From Agarophyton chilense (Eukaryota; Rhodophyta; Florideophyceae; Gracilariales; Gracilariaceae), in NCBI GenBank assembly GCA_030374765.1, contig JARGXX010000121.1, forward strand, positions 124,001 through 188,000: DNA of 64,000 nucleotides, read 5' to 3'. Positions 50,480 to 60,536 of the stretch are shown here, piece by piece. Position 1 is the first letter of the stretch. Every line of letters starts with the position of its first letter. The position numbers and the translations under genes are program-made. The notes beneath the pieces were generated by a model. It ran no database searches and was not told the DNA's origin. It worked only from the letters and a program-made list of their open reading frames with translations.

Positions 50480-52505
50480 TCAACAACAAACGTATGCGTA
50501 CACTTGACCTTGGAAGCCTCTTTTCAACCCTCGATAAACCCAGTCGGCGACAACAAGCATGTAGAACACGTCGTTCATCTCTTGGCTTAAGAAAAAAAAT
50601 GAATTCCCATTGTAAACTTCGACTTTCATTGAGCTCCGGCTGCGAAACATACCAGAAAAGTAAAACGTTTGTCGCTGTTCCTCGTACTGGGAGGACACAT
50701 GATATATCCATGGAATCATGGTCAGAGTTTTATCTTCCCTTAAACGACCCCAGAGAGTGATTGAATCGTTTGCTTCGAGAAGTCCATGAGCCTCATTGCG
50801 CGAAAGTTCGAGCTTGGATATGTAGTACCGCTCGAGGAAATCTCGTAAACCCGGTATGTCGCGGTTTTCCAATTGAGAGATAGAGCAGTGAAAACATGGA
50901 CCCAGAAGAGAAAAGTGGGTTTCCTCACTTGGACAGTCACCACTGGCGATAGAGGACTGGTACGGAGTTTCTACGTCCTGATCCTTAAGATGAGGAATCT
51001 GGAATCCGTAGCGCATACTATAGAGAGAAGCTGCCGCATGATATTTGATCTTTTCCCTCGCAGATTCAGCAAATAGATACTTGGCCTTAGTCATTTTGTT
51101 GGCATAGCCGATAAAGTTCTCAGTCGTCCATTGTCCAAGAAGAGAAATTGGCCAACAGTTTCGAATATTATCGCCAAGATGTAGAAGAAGATGGTACACA
51201 TAATTGCATAGATGAACGCGATTGTACATGTTATTGTAATATAATTGAACAAAATGATCGTAGAAAGCTTTTGCCAGAGCTTCAATCTCATTTGCGTCTT
51301 CTCCAGTATGTGTCCACTGACAAACTTTTCGAACAAGCTGAACAAAGTGCTTCCAACGATCCAGAGCTTCACGAGGAACCAATCCATCCAGTACCACAAG
51401 ACTTGTGGAGATCGTGAATAACTTCTATTCAGTTGCTTTCCACAATCCACGTTTCTCTAATCCCCGTGGTGCTCTGCAATAATTTGAGCCAAAACCTTTC
51501 CGAAATGCCTGTTAGTTATGGTTCACAGCTGCAAATACTTTTCGTGATGACAGATATCCCAACTCAGTATGCCTACCATAATCGATACACCATGTTGAAA
51601 CAATATCTTTGGCAACATTCTCAAACAATAAGTGCATGATTTCAACAGGAAACGAGTTAAATGCACGCATTGCGTTAAGTCCTAGCAGAGGAGTGGGAAC
51701 TGTAGAAGATAATCCATTCTCTTTGAGCTGCTTTTCAAGTTCAAACTTGGAAACTTCGTTCTTCATCTTTTTCAATTTATCGTAAGTCTGGATAACCTGC
51801 CCATGAGATCGGAGAGGAAGGCATGATGGATCCCATAAGACACGTTCGACAGCTCTCCGTTTCGAGTTTGATCGGTCATGATCAAATATAGTTGGGGGAA
51901 AGTAACAATGCTGAACGTGAATGCCTTTGATAAGGCAGAAACGACAATGCACAAGCCCATTGGAACCTTTGAGATGCGTGAGCTTCTTCATTCCCGGTAG
52001 ATCTGCTAAAGTGAAAAGCAGATGCACATGCACCAACTTTTGTTCGTCGTTCCATAATTCTGCTTTCCTTCCGGAGGTTGAGAGGCTTTGCATCTCTGAC
52101 ACAAAGGGGTGCAGGACGGTCGTGAGTTCCTTTGGTTCGTTAGGTCCAGGGATAATAACCAACGGAAGCAAACGCCTCGACTTGAATCTTATACCGGAGG
52201 CAAGGTTCCAATGACACAGAGAGCCACCCAATATGTGTAGGTATCTGACTTTAAAGGCTGCACCCCGTCTGCAGATAATGCGAAGAATAAGTCATACTTC
52301 ACGTGCTCCCGACCACCTTCCTGTGAAACAAAGTCTCAAAAAATCCTGCCAGAGAAGAAATCATTATAGAAGTGGTCAATATCAGAGATGCCCTTCCAGA
52401 GATAGTTGAAAAGAAGAGGTCCTTCAGCAGGGCTCCGAAGCATCATCTCGAAGCGCTCCCACACTGGAATGTATTCAAAACTCTTGATGAGACCACTTAG
52501 CTCTT
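50480..52505 (-). pseudogene. tnp2-family transposase (CACTA superfamily)
   Basis: In order: a segment with WERFEMMLRSP and a DxFxSGRI box (52500-52330), FALSADGVQP (52290), VIIPGPNEPKEL (52160), a zinc-like HCRFCLIKG (51950), RAPRGL and LWKA (51460), then a C-terminal domain with HLLLHLGDNIRNCWP (51180). These are hallmark positions of tnp2 transposases. Breaks: TGA at 52336, a one-base shift near 52195, TAA at 51512 and TAG near 51423. The frame is otherwise open and ends in TGA at 50480. Decayed, unless some stops are sense. Confidence 0.8.
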
Positions 52506-52518
52506 CAGTGCGAACCCC

Positions 52519-53064
52519 TCACGGCCGAACAGTTGGATTTTACCTCAAGAGCTTTGACGACTCAAGGGCAGTTATATACCGGTGATGTAAGTTCCACACG
52601 CGGTCTTCTGCTTCCTTGAGGTTCATGTCCATCTGGACTTTTCGAATAACATATTCGATGCGGGTCAAATCGTTTCCGTCAGGGTTAAAGCTCGCTCTGG
52701 TCTGGATACAGCTCTTGAGCTGCTCTTCCGTGATATCTATTATGTCGGCGGCTTTGATCCATTCGGCAGTGAGAAAAATCTTTAACAGAGAGTTGTCAAT
52801 AGATGCTTTGTACGACAATGGAGTGATACCCACACCGGGCTCTCTATTTTTTTCTTGCACCTGCTTTTCAGAGAGCTCCCTTTTCTTCTGGAAGCTTGCA
52901 AAGTTCCGCACTGTTACACCTTGCAGGCGAGGAGTCTCAAGGTTAGACACGATCGTCTGCCTGACCGTCTGTGCGGTCGACTGTGCTGTTTCTTTCTCCA
53001 TTACCTGACTTGAAGTAAAGTCTGTTGCGCAAACACAATTTAAATTGTTGGACTCTATCGCCAA
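52519..53064 (-). CDS. hypothetical protein next to tnp2
   Basis: An open frame upstream of tnp2 on the same strand. The first ATG is at 53001 (MEKETAQSTA). A TAA at 52540 is followed six codons later by TGA at 52519. Rich in Gln, Glu and Lys, with a helical C-terminal half (IEYVIRKVQMDMNLKEAEDR). CACTA elements often carry a second DNA-binding protein, but I see no domain to support that here. Could equally be host-derived. Confidence 0.35.
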
Positions 53065-53342
53065 GATAGATAACGAAGGGAACCGATGATGGGCACAAAG
53101 GCTCTACCTCCTCTCGCCAGTAGGCCTTGCCTTTACTCGAACAGTCTTATGTACTGTACTAACAGACTTATGACCTTTCGCCATTTCAATTAAGGGATTA
53201 GTACAGTCCTACTCATGACCGTTGAGGCTCATCTTCCGAAAAGAGCTGCACGTCTCAACATTGTGCCCTGGCAGGAGGAAGCAGGAACACAGGGCTCAGG
53301 AAAAGCGGATCGCCGTCAGATCCTACTCTATGATCACTAATT

Positions 53343-53840
53343 GACCAGGACGGTGAACCCGCGGAAACGCAAGGGAGAGCTACCGAGCCCCGGGTTTGAG
53401 GAACAAGCACAGCCACCAGCACGGAAGAAGGCTCTGCGAGGGCTGGTGTTTGGCTTGGGAACGTACAATAAGTGGAGGATGGGGCGGCTCAATTAGGTGG
53501 CATACGCCCAACATTTGCTGTACCGGCGAATGATTTTCCTAACCAGCAAAGTCTGTTAATGAAGAAGATGGTGATTTAGCGGGCCGCAGAGCTCAGCGTC
53601 GCGAGCGCTGCCACCGCCCCCGAGTCGAAGCCCTCGTAAGGTGACTCAACGTTGGGGCAGGGGTTCAGCGTCCAAACTGCAAGGTTTTCTCGGTTCTCAA
53701 GAACAGGACGCTGAACCTCCGTACGCGCAAGAGAGAGCCCCCGAAAAACGCGCCCGACAATGAGGTGAAACCAAGAGCGCTGAAAAGGGCTCGACGAGGG
53801 CAGGTGTTCGACTTGGTCACTGCAATGAACTGGCGGCCAT
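53343..53840 (+). repeat. degenerate tandem repeat of a basic coding-like segment
   Basis: Two related segments, 53343-53480 and 53701-53840, start CAGGACG-TGAAC-C and encode similar basic peptides (NPRKRKGELPSP and NLRTRKREPPKN, then ALRGLVF and ARRGQVF). They are about 358 bp apart. Probably duplicated first exons or eroded paralogues. Function unknown. Confidence 0.4.
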
Positions 53841-55268
53841 TAGCAGATTGTTCTCAGTACAAGCAAATGATGCACCACACACGTCTATCTCCACTCCTGC
53901 TCCCATTGTACGCCGAATTCACTGAATCACTTCAACGGTAATTTCCTCCCGCTTCTGGACCATTTGTATGAAGAGCTCACGATGAAGCGCTACTTTGACT
54001 GGTGGTGACCGACTGCCCCATTGTGCGTGTCGCTGGTCGTCAAAAAAAACACCCACGTGGGTTTAGCCGAATATGCCCGTACTACCGCCGCCCCGACCAT
54101 CAGCAAACGTGCATCCACCTAGAACGAAAATACAATGTCTTGAGTGTTCCAAATAAGTTAGCGGGTTTTATTGTTAAGATCATTGAACACACCACAACCG
54201 CATTTGAAGCAGCCATCAAGTTTTACGAGGCGGCATTCTTGCTTTGTCACTTCCGTGACATAAAAGTAGCGCTTTCTTGCATGATACACTTTTTGTAGTG
54301 CTTCAGTGACAATTTACAAATGACGTACAAGAATAATGGCGTACAAGTGTCACTGCTCTGGCGAACTAGATCAAAATGTACGCCACTTGTGGAAATTCTC
54401 AAATAAGACTTGCAACTGAAGGATCAGAAGGAAAGGAACAAGTCGACACTGAAGATGAAAGAGACACGCTTCTCGTTCTCGTAAAAGTCAAAGTACTAAG
54501 TGTAGTCTGAAGGGATCGTCTGACTTCAGGCGCCACTTGTAGCCACTTTGATAGCCCCATAGACCGCTACGAATGTCTTACCATTCAATTCACCAATTGT
54601 AGCACTTTTGTAGCAATTGTTAATTTTGCTGAACATTCGTCACCCGCTACCACCGGTGCGCCAAAAAATCCATACGAATTTGAAACTTTTGACGTACTCC
54701 ATAAAATTGTACGCCATTTGTTAAAACTTTCAAAACCGCAATACGGGTCATTGTTTAACATTTGTACGCCACCTGTACTGTAGTGACACTACTGTAGCAG
54801 TTGGGTACGCCAATTACCACATATTGAGTTCTTCTAGGGTTTGCACATCACCGACGAGCACATCGATCTCAGCCACAGCCACAAAGAACCATCTCCTCAC
54901 TCTGCATGGGGAAAATATCTTTAGCAATGAAATTTCTGACAGTAGGACTACCTTTGAGGGAATCTTTCTAGGATTATGTAAAGCCGCAAAACACTTGCTA
55001 TGCCTGTTCATTATTATGAGGCGTTGTTGAACTATGGTACCTTGCATCAAGTTCGGAAAGATCAGGCGCATTGACGGGCGCCTTTTTGTATGGAAACGAT
55101 ATATTTGACACCATCTCCTTCCACAGCAACCAAACAATGAACTACCAACTCCTCATGGGTTGGAAGTACGTTCTAAATTTCACAATTCCCTGACTCCGAG
55201 GAAGAATACTTCCCTAACAAAATTAATCATCGTTGAGATTATCCCCAGCAGATTTCAGTCTTTTCTGC
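53841..55268. other. no confident gene; right cluster of TGTACGCC motifs
   Basis: An open stretch at 54002-54298 (+) is not recognisable. 54325-54815 holds five or more copies of (T)GTACGCC or its complement, in both orientations. Confidence 0.35.
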
Positions 55269-56150
55269 TCATCATCATCAATGTTGTTCATTCAGGCATT
55301 CCGAAGCTTATCCATCCTTACCAGATGTTCCCTCTGCCACTTTGCTTGTTTCATTCTCAGTGAGAAGTCGTTCAGAAGATGCTGCTCGCTTCTCCGGTGC
55401 CAGTCTTCTATAAACATCTTCATAAAGGAAATACTGCTTCCTTTTATCTTCTGGAGAAGTTTGGCGGTTTTCATCTTCAAAGATCGACTTGTTCTTGACC
55501 GCAAGCTGAATGGTGGGTCTTGGTTTCTTCGAGAAGGGTTTCGATTTGAAATGAGCCAAGAGTGGCATAATTTTCCAGAGCTTTTCATCCAGTTTCATTT
55601 TTTCCTCATCGCCTTGATGCTCAAGATGCGGTCGGAGTGCTTTGAACATTTTGATCTTCTCAATCAATTCGTTCATAACTTCCCTTTCTGTGTGGTGTTT
55701 CCTGTAGGGCTGTAAGTCTTGTTCACTTCCATCGTTTTTCCCAGAAGAAAAAGGTTGTTCGTCCTTCTTGGGAGGAGCATCAACGTCCGAGGCTCGGTCA
55801 CCGTCTGACATCTAAGTTTGATACATTCGCTCAGAACAAAGAAACGTCTCAGCAACCTCATTACTGCGTTGCTCATCATTCAAAGAGAAGCAAGCATATT
55901 CCTTGAATAGCTTCGTCCATTCGCGCTGCAAGCAGAACAAGGAGCGCCACTGGTCATCAAGATTTTGGTCGTTCTCCCCGATGCGATTTTCCAGCATGAG
56001 GTTCGTTGAGGACGGCTGTTTTCGCTGCAGCTTCTTTCGTTGCGTGGTGCGATGAATCGTTTTCCGTTGCTCGTCAAAAGAGTTCTCAAATTGGGCCGTG
56101 GCCTCCTTCGCCGTTGCTCCCAATAGATTTCGTTTGTGTTTGGAAGGCAT
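55269..56150 (-). CDS. hypothetical charged protein, frame open through TAG and TAA
   Basis: ATG 56150 (MPSKHKRNLL). One frame passes a TAG at 55812 (MYQT-TAG-MSDG) and a TAA at 55308, and ends with four consecutive TGA codons at 55269-55280. The product would be about 290 residues, rich in Lys, Glu and Arg, with coiled-coil-like stretches (FKEYACFSLNDEQRSNEVAE; VMNELIEKIKMFKALRPHLE). No family recognised. Read with the standard code it is two ORFs abutting in the same frame with zero spacing, which is unusual. The run of TGA codons looks like a tandem terminator. Confidence 0.5.
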
Positions 56151-56345
56151 TTGGTAAACCTTGAAAGTCAGTTGGTGTCAGAAATTAACCCACAAAATGA
56201 GTACAGGTAGACTTGCTCTAAATAACGGAATGAAGTAGTACTTTACACTACATCTAGAAGCGATGACAGTAAAACATCCTCATCCACTTCTATTCTTGAG
56301 CTATAGCAGGAATAATGTCTGCAAGCACATCAGCAAATTGATACT

Positions 56346-59324
56346 TCACTGCGCGAATCGAGGTGAAGGCAGCGGAGATCTTTCAGCGACGGAACCACAC
56401 TTTTCGTCTTTGCTATTCTTTTGTTCGTCAGTGCTCTTCTGTTTTCTCTTGCTCACGAAGCAAACTTCCAGAACCTTTTTGTTTTCGTGCATGGTCAACA
56501 CGTTCTTTCGCTCTCGACGCTCACGCTACTTAACTTCATGCAGACGAAGTGACTTTGTACCAATAGGTTCTTCAACAGCACGCTTTGCGCTACGTCGGAA
56601 ATGATAGTTTCGACTGCTGTCGTAGAGACGTTCCGGTACTAGTGCATCCGTCCCGAAGGAGTCGCCAATAAGCGTCTCTCCAGTGAGTAGCTTACGGTGA
56701 TGCTCAGAAAGCCACTTCTCAATTGGCACGCAGGCAATCACCGCGACATCTACAGCCTTGGAGTGATCATATTCAGCGAAAACATATACTTTCAGCGCTG
56801 GAGCGAGACGGAGATCTTCTGGTATTTGAATGTACAAATATAGTACATCTAGAATGTTGCAGTTGCCTTCGTACGCGCTTTTTTGCAAGATAGCGCCGCG
56901 CTTCGACTGCTCTGGTCTGAGTGAGACCGCTGAAATAGCACACTCTACCCATAGCTTACCAGCTGCGTATTGTAGGAACTTAATGTCACGAAGACCGACA
57001 AAAGAAATTTTCAACACGGAGTCGGAGCGTATGGGAGATGGTGGTGCCGGTATGGGACGTTTAATAGCTATTTCTGTCGGGATAAGTTGAAAATCGGCGA
57101 GAATATCACCTACAACAACTCCAGGATTCACGGAGAATAGAGGGTACCACTTTGCAAACTGAAAAGAAGGCTCGGCCGTATCTAACTCTGCACAGGAAAT
57201 AATTGATCTTCCAAGGTATTCCATGATTTCCTGGTCGTCGTCATCATATATCAAAACGTTCACGTTGGGCTTCCGTTGCCCCTCTCTCATGTTGTTATCC
57301 GTAACTTCTACCGCTTCTTCCCTCGATGGGGACACAGTTCGACGGCATAGCACGGAACCGGCAAATATTTTGTCTCCCAGAGCCAACACAAATCTGGGGT
57401 CGGAAAGACCGTCGTCTTCAGCAACGGGGAGGTTGCGACCTTGAATAATTAGTGCGCGTAGTGTGTACGAACTTTGAGGCCCTCTTGGCATCGATTATGG
57501 GTAGATCTTCGCAACCGTGACAATTTTATACATATCCTGCCCACTGGGAGCCACTCTGGGACTCGATATAGTAGCAGTAGCCGCCCTCTGGTCGATGTGT
57601 CTGATTTCATCTTCATTTCTTTCTTTGATTTTAGCAGGTTGCGAAGCTTGTTCGCTTGGGAGCGAAGCGTCAACGCTGGGCGTGTCAGCACTCTGCCACT
57701 CATTTTTCGTAAGATCTTAAGGAGATAGACTGGCGTATATGAGGACACTTCCAGGGACACTATTATCATTCGCGTCCACAACATTACTGCCGGGATAGTC
57801 CATGATCAACCATCTCGGATCCCGCTCTCCACAGATAAAATGTTTTGCAGGGAGTCTCACGAATGCCTTCGGCTGCCACTCCGAGTCGTTCTCATCTCCA
57901 CTCCTCTGCTCTGCCGCTGTTTCTTCTTTATCAGCCTGACGTTCCTCAAGGTCCCGTACAGTGGAGGGCTTCTGGCTGATAGCGTGATGAACAGGTCTTT
58001 GATTTGTTCCACATCTTCGGGAAACTACATGTTCGGAATTAAGACGGCAGATCGTTCTTGCCACTCGACACACCTGCTTTGAATAGTCGGTTTCGCCAAA
58101 GTGATAGAGGCCAATTTGAGACGAACAGATCATACGTCTTTGAGTGACAAATCGGTGGCACGAAGAACACAGAACTCCAACTTGTAGAACTGGAGCGTCG
58201 GGCGGGTTGGAGGCGGATACGGTCTCACATAGGGCGCAGCGATATTGCCTGGCTTCGCACCCACGCCAATGAGCACTCTCCCCCGGGATAGTACACCTTC
58301 GTTATATGGGTCGGCTTCACATTGAGGCTTTCCATAAAGGGTCTAGAACCGTGGTTATATGAGTGCCACCTTTTGAACGCGTTCGCCATCGTCCTAATCG
58401 TCTGCTGGATCCCAACGAACCACGGCAGTGGTTGTGTTCTTGAAAAGCTCTTCGAAGGAAGCTCTCACCTGTTCAACGAGCTTGTCCGGCCTGAACGGGT
58501 CTCGCAGACGACGCATCATCTTGTGGGACAGCTTCAAGCTGATTCCTTATTAAGCTACTCCTTCGTTGATGACGGTGAGGGGAAGAACATATTCGGCATT
58601 TCATATGAAACGCCTCTGAGGGTAAACTCGGAACGCAGTTCCAATGTTAGGGTCAACTAGATCCTTCGCTTCGGCGATGAATACCTTTGTCTTTGCATTT
58701 GTGCCACCCAGAGTAGTTGTAATAGACAAATTCACGAATTGTGTCCCGATAGCCCGTACCCACCATTCTGGGAAGCACGTCCGCCCAGGCGACAGTTATG
58801 TGCATCGCCCAATATTGGTATGAGATCTTGGGAGTCTTTAGAACACTACTCTTCCACAGATTGCCTGACGACAATTCCTCCATATCTTAAACGTCATCGT
58901 GGTGAGTCGGAGATGCTCCGGGCGGCACCACTGTGTTGGACATTTTGGTGAATCCTGACGGACGTTTGCCTCCACTAGGGTTCTGCAGCGCGAACCACTT
59001 TGTGTACACCTTGTGGCCAGGGAGTTCGATCATTCGCTTCGCATCTACCGTGTACACGCCAATCTTCTTCGGTGCTCCAGTTCGATTCCAGTACATAGCT
59101 TCCACCACGATCTTCTCGTCCTCAAACTCAAGCCCCATGCGCATACTGGAGAAGAACAGAAATTGGTTCACCATGCAGTTGAGGGTCAGTCTCTATCGGC
59201 CCATGTTCTTGGAGATTCCCATGACAATGGCGCAAACAAAGGAGTCCTAGCTGTCAGACTCATCAATGCCACGCAGATTACGCAATTCAAAAACGTTGAC
59301 CCTCACCGTTGGGCAAGCGAGCAT
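56346..59324 (-). CDS. ferlin-family multi-C2 protein, TAA/TAG in frame
   Basis: Ferlins are membrane-fusion and repair proteins with serial C2 domains. Exon 1 (59324-58764): C2 core VRVNVFELRNLRGI, then KWFALQNPSGGK. A 73-bp GT-AG intron lies at 58691-58763. Exon 2 (58690-58136): EAKDLVDPNIG, then LYGKP and SRGRVLIGVGA. After one or more introns comes exon 3 (about 58015-56346): SDPRFVLALGDK, YLGRSIIS, WYPLFSVNP-GDILADFQLI and VLKISFVGLRDIK, the order of a middle ferlin C2 and its linker. In-frame TAA/TAG at 59247, 59193, 58887, 58550, 58547, 58394, 58355, 58343, 57717, 57495 and 56526; one TGA at 58601; final TGA 56346. No frameshift in any exon. The start at 59324 and the truncated C-terminus (no transmembrane segment) are uncertain. 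Confidence 0.75.
58691..58763 (-). other. intron of the ferlin gene
   Basis: GTGGGT donor and AAAG acceptor, 73 bp. Removing it joins LPRM to TKVFIAEAKDLVDP in frame, as expected from the ferlin C2 alignment. Confidence 0.6.
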
Positions 59325-59995
59325 ATGTCGGTACGAGTAGCTGCTACTGTACACGGGGGTGATTCTCGCGGACGCGCACAGCACCGCGGCGCGAGATTAA
59401 TCTGACCAACCGGCATGTAGAGGCACTCGCAGTTCAGAGCGTGTGATACCATCCGTATCGGCGCCAACGCCGATACGAAACGCGCTCATCTGGATTTCTC
59501 CAATCAGCGCCGATACGAAGCGCGCTCATATGGATATCTCCAATCAACGCTGTTGGCGGCGAGCCGCTCATAAATCGACGCGCGCCGTCGTTGCCAAGCC
59601 ATGTCAACCGTACAGAATGAGTCGAATTGGAATGTCAAACAGCCCTCCCTTCACAACGGTGGTTTCCGCACGCAGCGGCAATCGCACCTCACTTTGCAGC
59701 GTATAGTTATCAAACGAAGCACCAAATGCCTTCCAATGATTAGAGATAGAAACAATTGAAAGCGGCCTTCGGCCGCAAGCAGCGCTGCGCACCGCGGTCG
59801 TTCTGCTCGACTATTTCGTTTCTATGAAGCTTATTATACTATGCTTGAGCTTTTAGTAGCGTTTGTAGCTCTAAGCGTAGCCTTTTGCAGAGATATAAGG
59901 CCAAACTTGCTGAAGATTCTATTATTGACAGTGTCGACGTACAATGATGGATCATAGCAGGTTATCGGCTACTAGGAGCGCTGTGCCGTTTAGCA
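59325..59995. other. spacer with short repeats
   Basis: A 40-bp direct repeat (59466-59505 and 59506-59545, about five mismatches) and a GCGGCC-TTC-GGCCGC hairpin (59762-59776). No gene recognised. Confidence 0.4.
59466..59545. repeat. 40-bp direct repeat, two units
   Basis: Both units contain CGCCGATACGAA, CGCGCTCAT and TCTCCAATC. Confidence 0.7.
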
Positions 59996-60005
59996 TTAGC
60001 TGGTG

Positions 60006-60030
60006 CACGATATATTAAAGATATATCGTG
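60006..60030 (-). terminator. Helitron 3' hairpin
   Basis: Stem CACGATATAT / ATATATCGTG with a 5-base loop, ten bases upstream of the CTAA end on the element strand. It serves as the rolling-circle termination signal in known Helitrons. Confidence 0.65.
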
Positions 60031-60110
60031 AAACGAGCTCTGAAATGTATGGTGAGTTTGATTAAGGACATTTTATTTTAAAAGCAATGGGGCAGTTGTA
60101 GCATATTATG

Positions 60111-60350
60111 CCGTTCAAACTGCCTCCGAAACTGTAACTTCCAGTGTCGACGTACAGGCACGGACTTAGAAACTTGACTGCCGATAGCGGCTCTGCGCGC
60201 CCTAGCAGCGGCCGCTGCACGCACATATTTCCGTTTGAACTGCTGCCAATACTATAACTTGCAGTGTAGATTTCAAGTGACGGACTTTGCAACTTGACGG
60301 CCGCTAGCGGCGCTGCGCGCCTCAGCAGCGGCCGCGGCACGCACAGTGGC
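60111..60350. repeat. 120-bp degenerate tandem repeat inside the Helitron 3' region
   Basis: Units start at 60111 and 60231 (CCGTT-GAACTGC type). Each carries GC-rich palindromes, for example GCAGCGGCCGCTGC at 60205-60218 and GCCGCTAGCGGC near 60300. Confidence 0.7.
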
Positions 60351-60536
60351 GCCGGATATCTCTTTGTAGCATGAGAATGCATTGGTTTCAAACTATCTTA
60401 ATGATTTGGCTTTTTATGGCTCCGTGCGTCTCTAATCCGGAATAGGAAAAAGTTTGAAGATCAAAACAGGTTTACACGCAAACAAATAGAACAGCATAGC
60501 ATTTTTTTGGTTGATTGTTTGAGCACTGATGCATAT

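Larger units (their letters stand above)
48100..54815 (-). mobile_element. CACTA (En/Spm)-type DNA transposon, approximate limits
   Basis: Inferred from a tnp2 transposase at 50480-52505 lying between two clusters of the same short motif (TGGCGTACA and its complement) at about 48130-48310 and 54325-54815, as expected of CACTA subterminal repeats. The exact termini are not established. A GTAGTG-A-CACTAC palindrome at about 54784-54796 could mark the right end. Confidence 0.4.

Noticed and set aside
49950-50711. A 253-codon open frame opposite and beside the tnp2 end
   Set aside because: It largely overlaps the transposase end and adjoining non-coding sequence in another frame, has no conserved motif and starts without a convincing codon context.
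56346-59324. Ferlin as an ordinary pseudogene
   Set aside because: Twelve stops with no indel in nearly 3 kb and a strong bias to TAA/TAG do not fit neutral decay. Not excluded, but the less likely reading.
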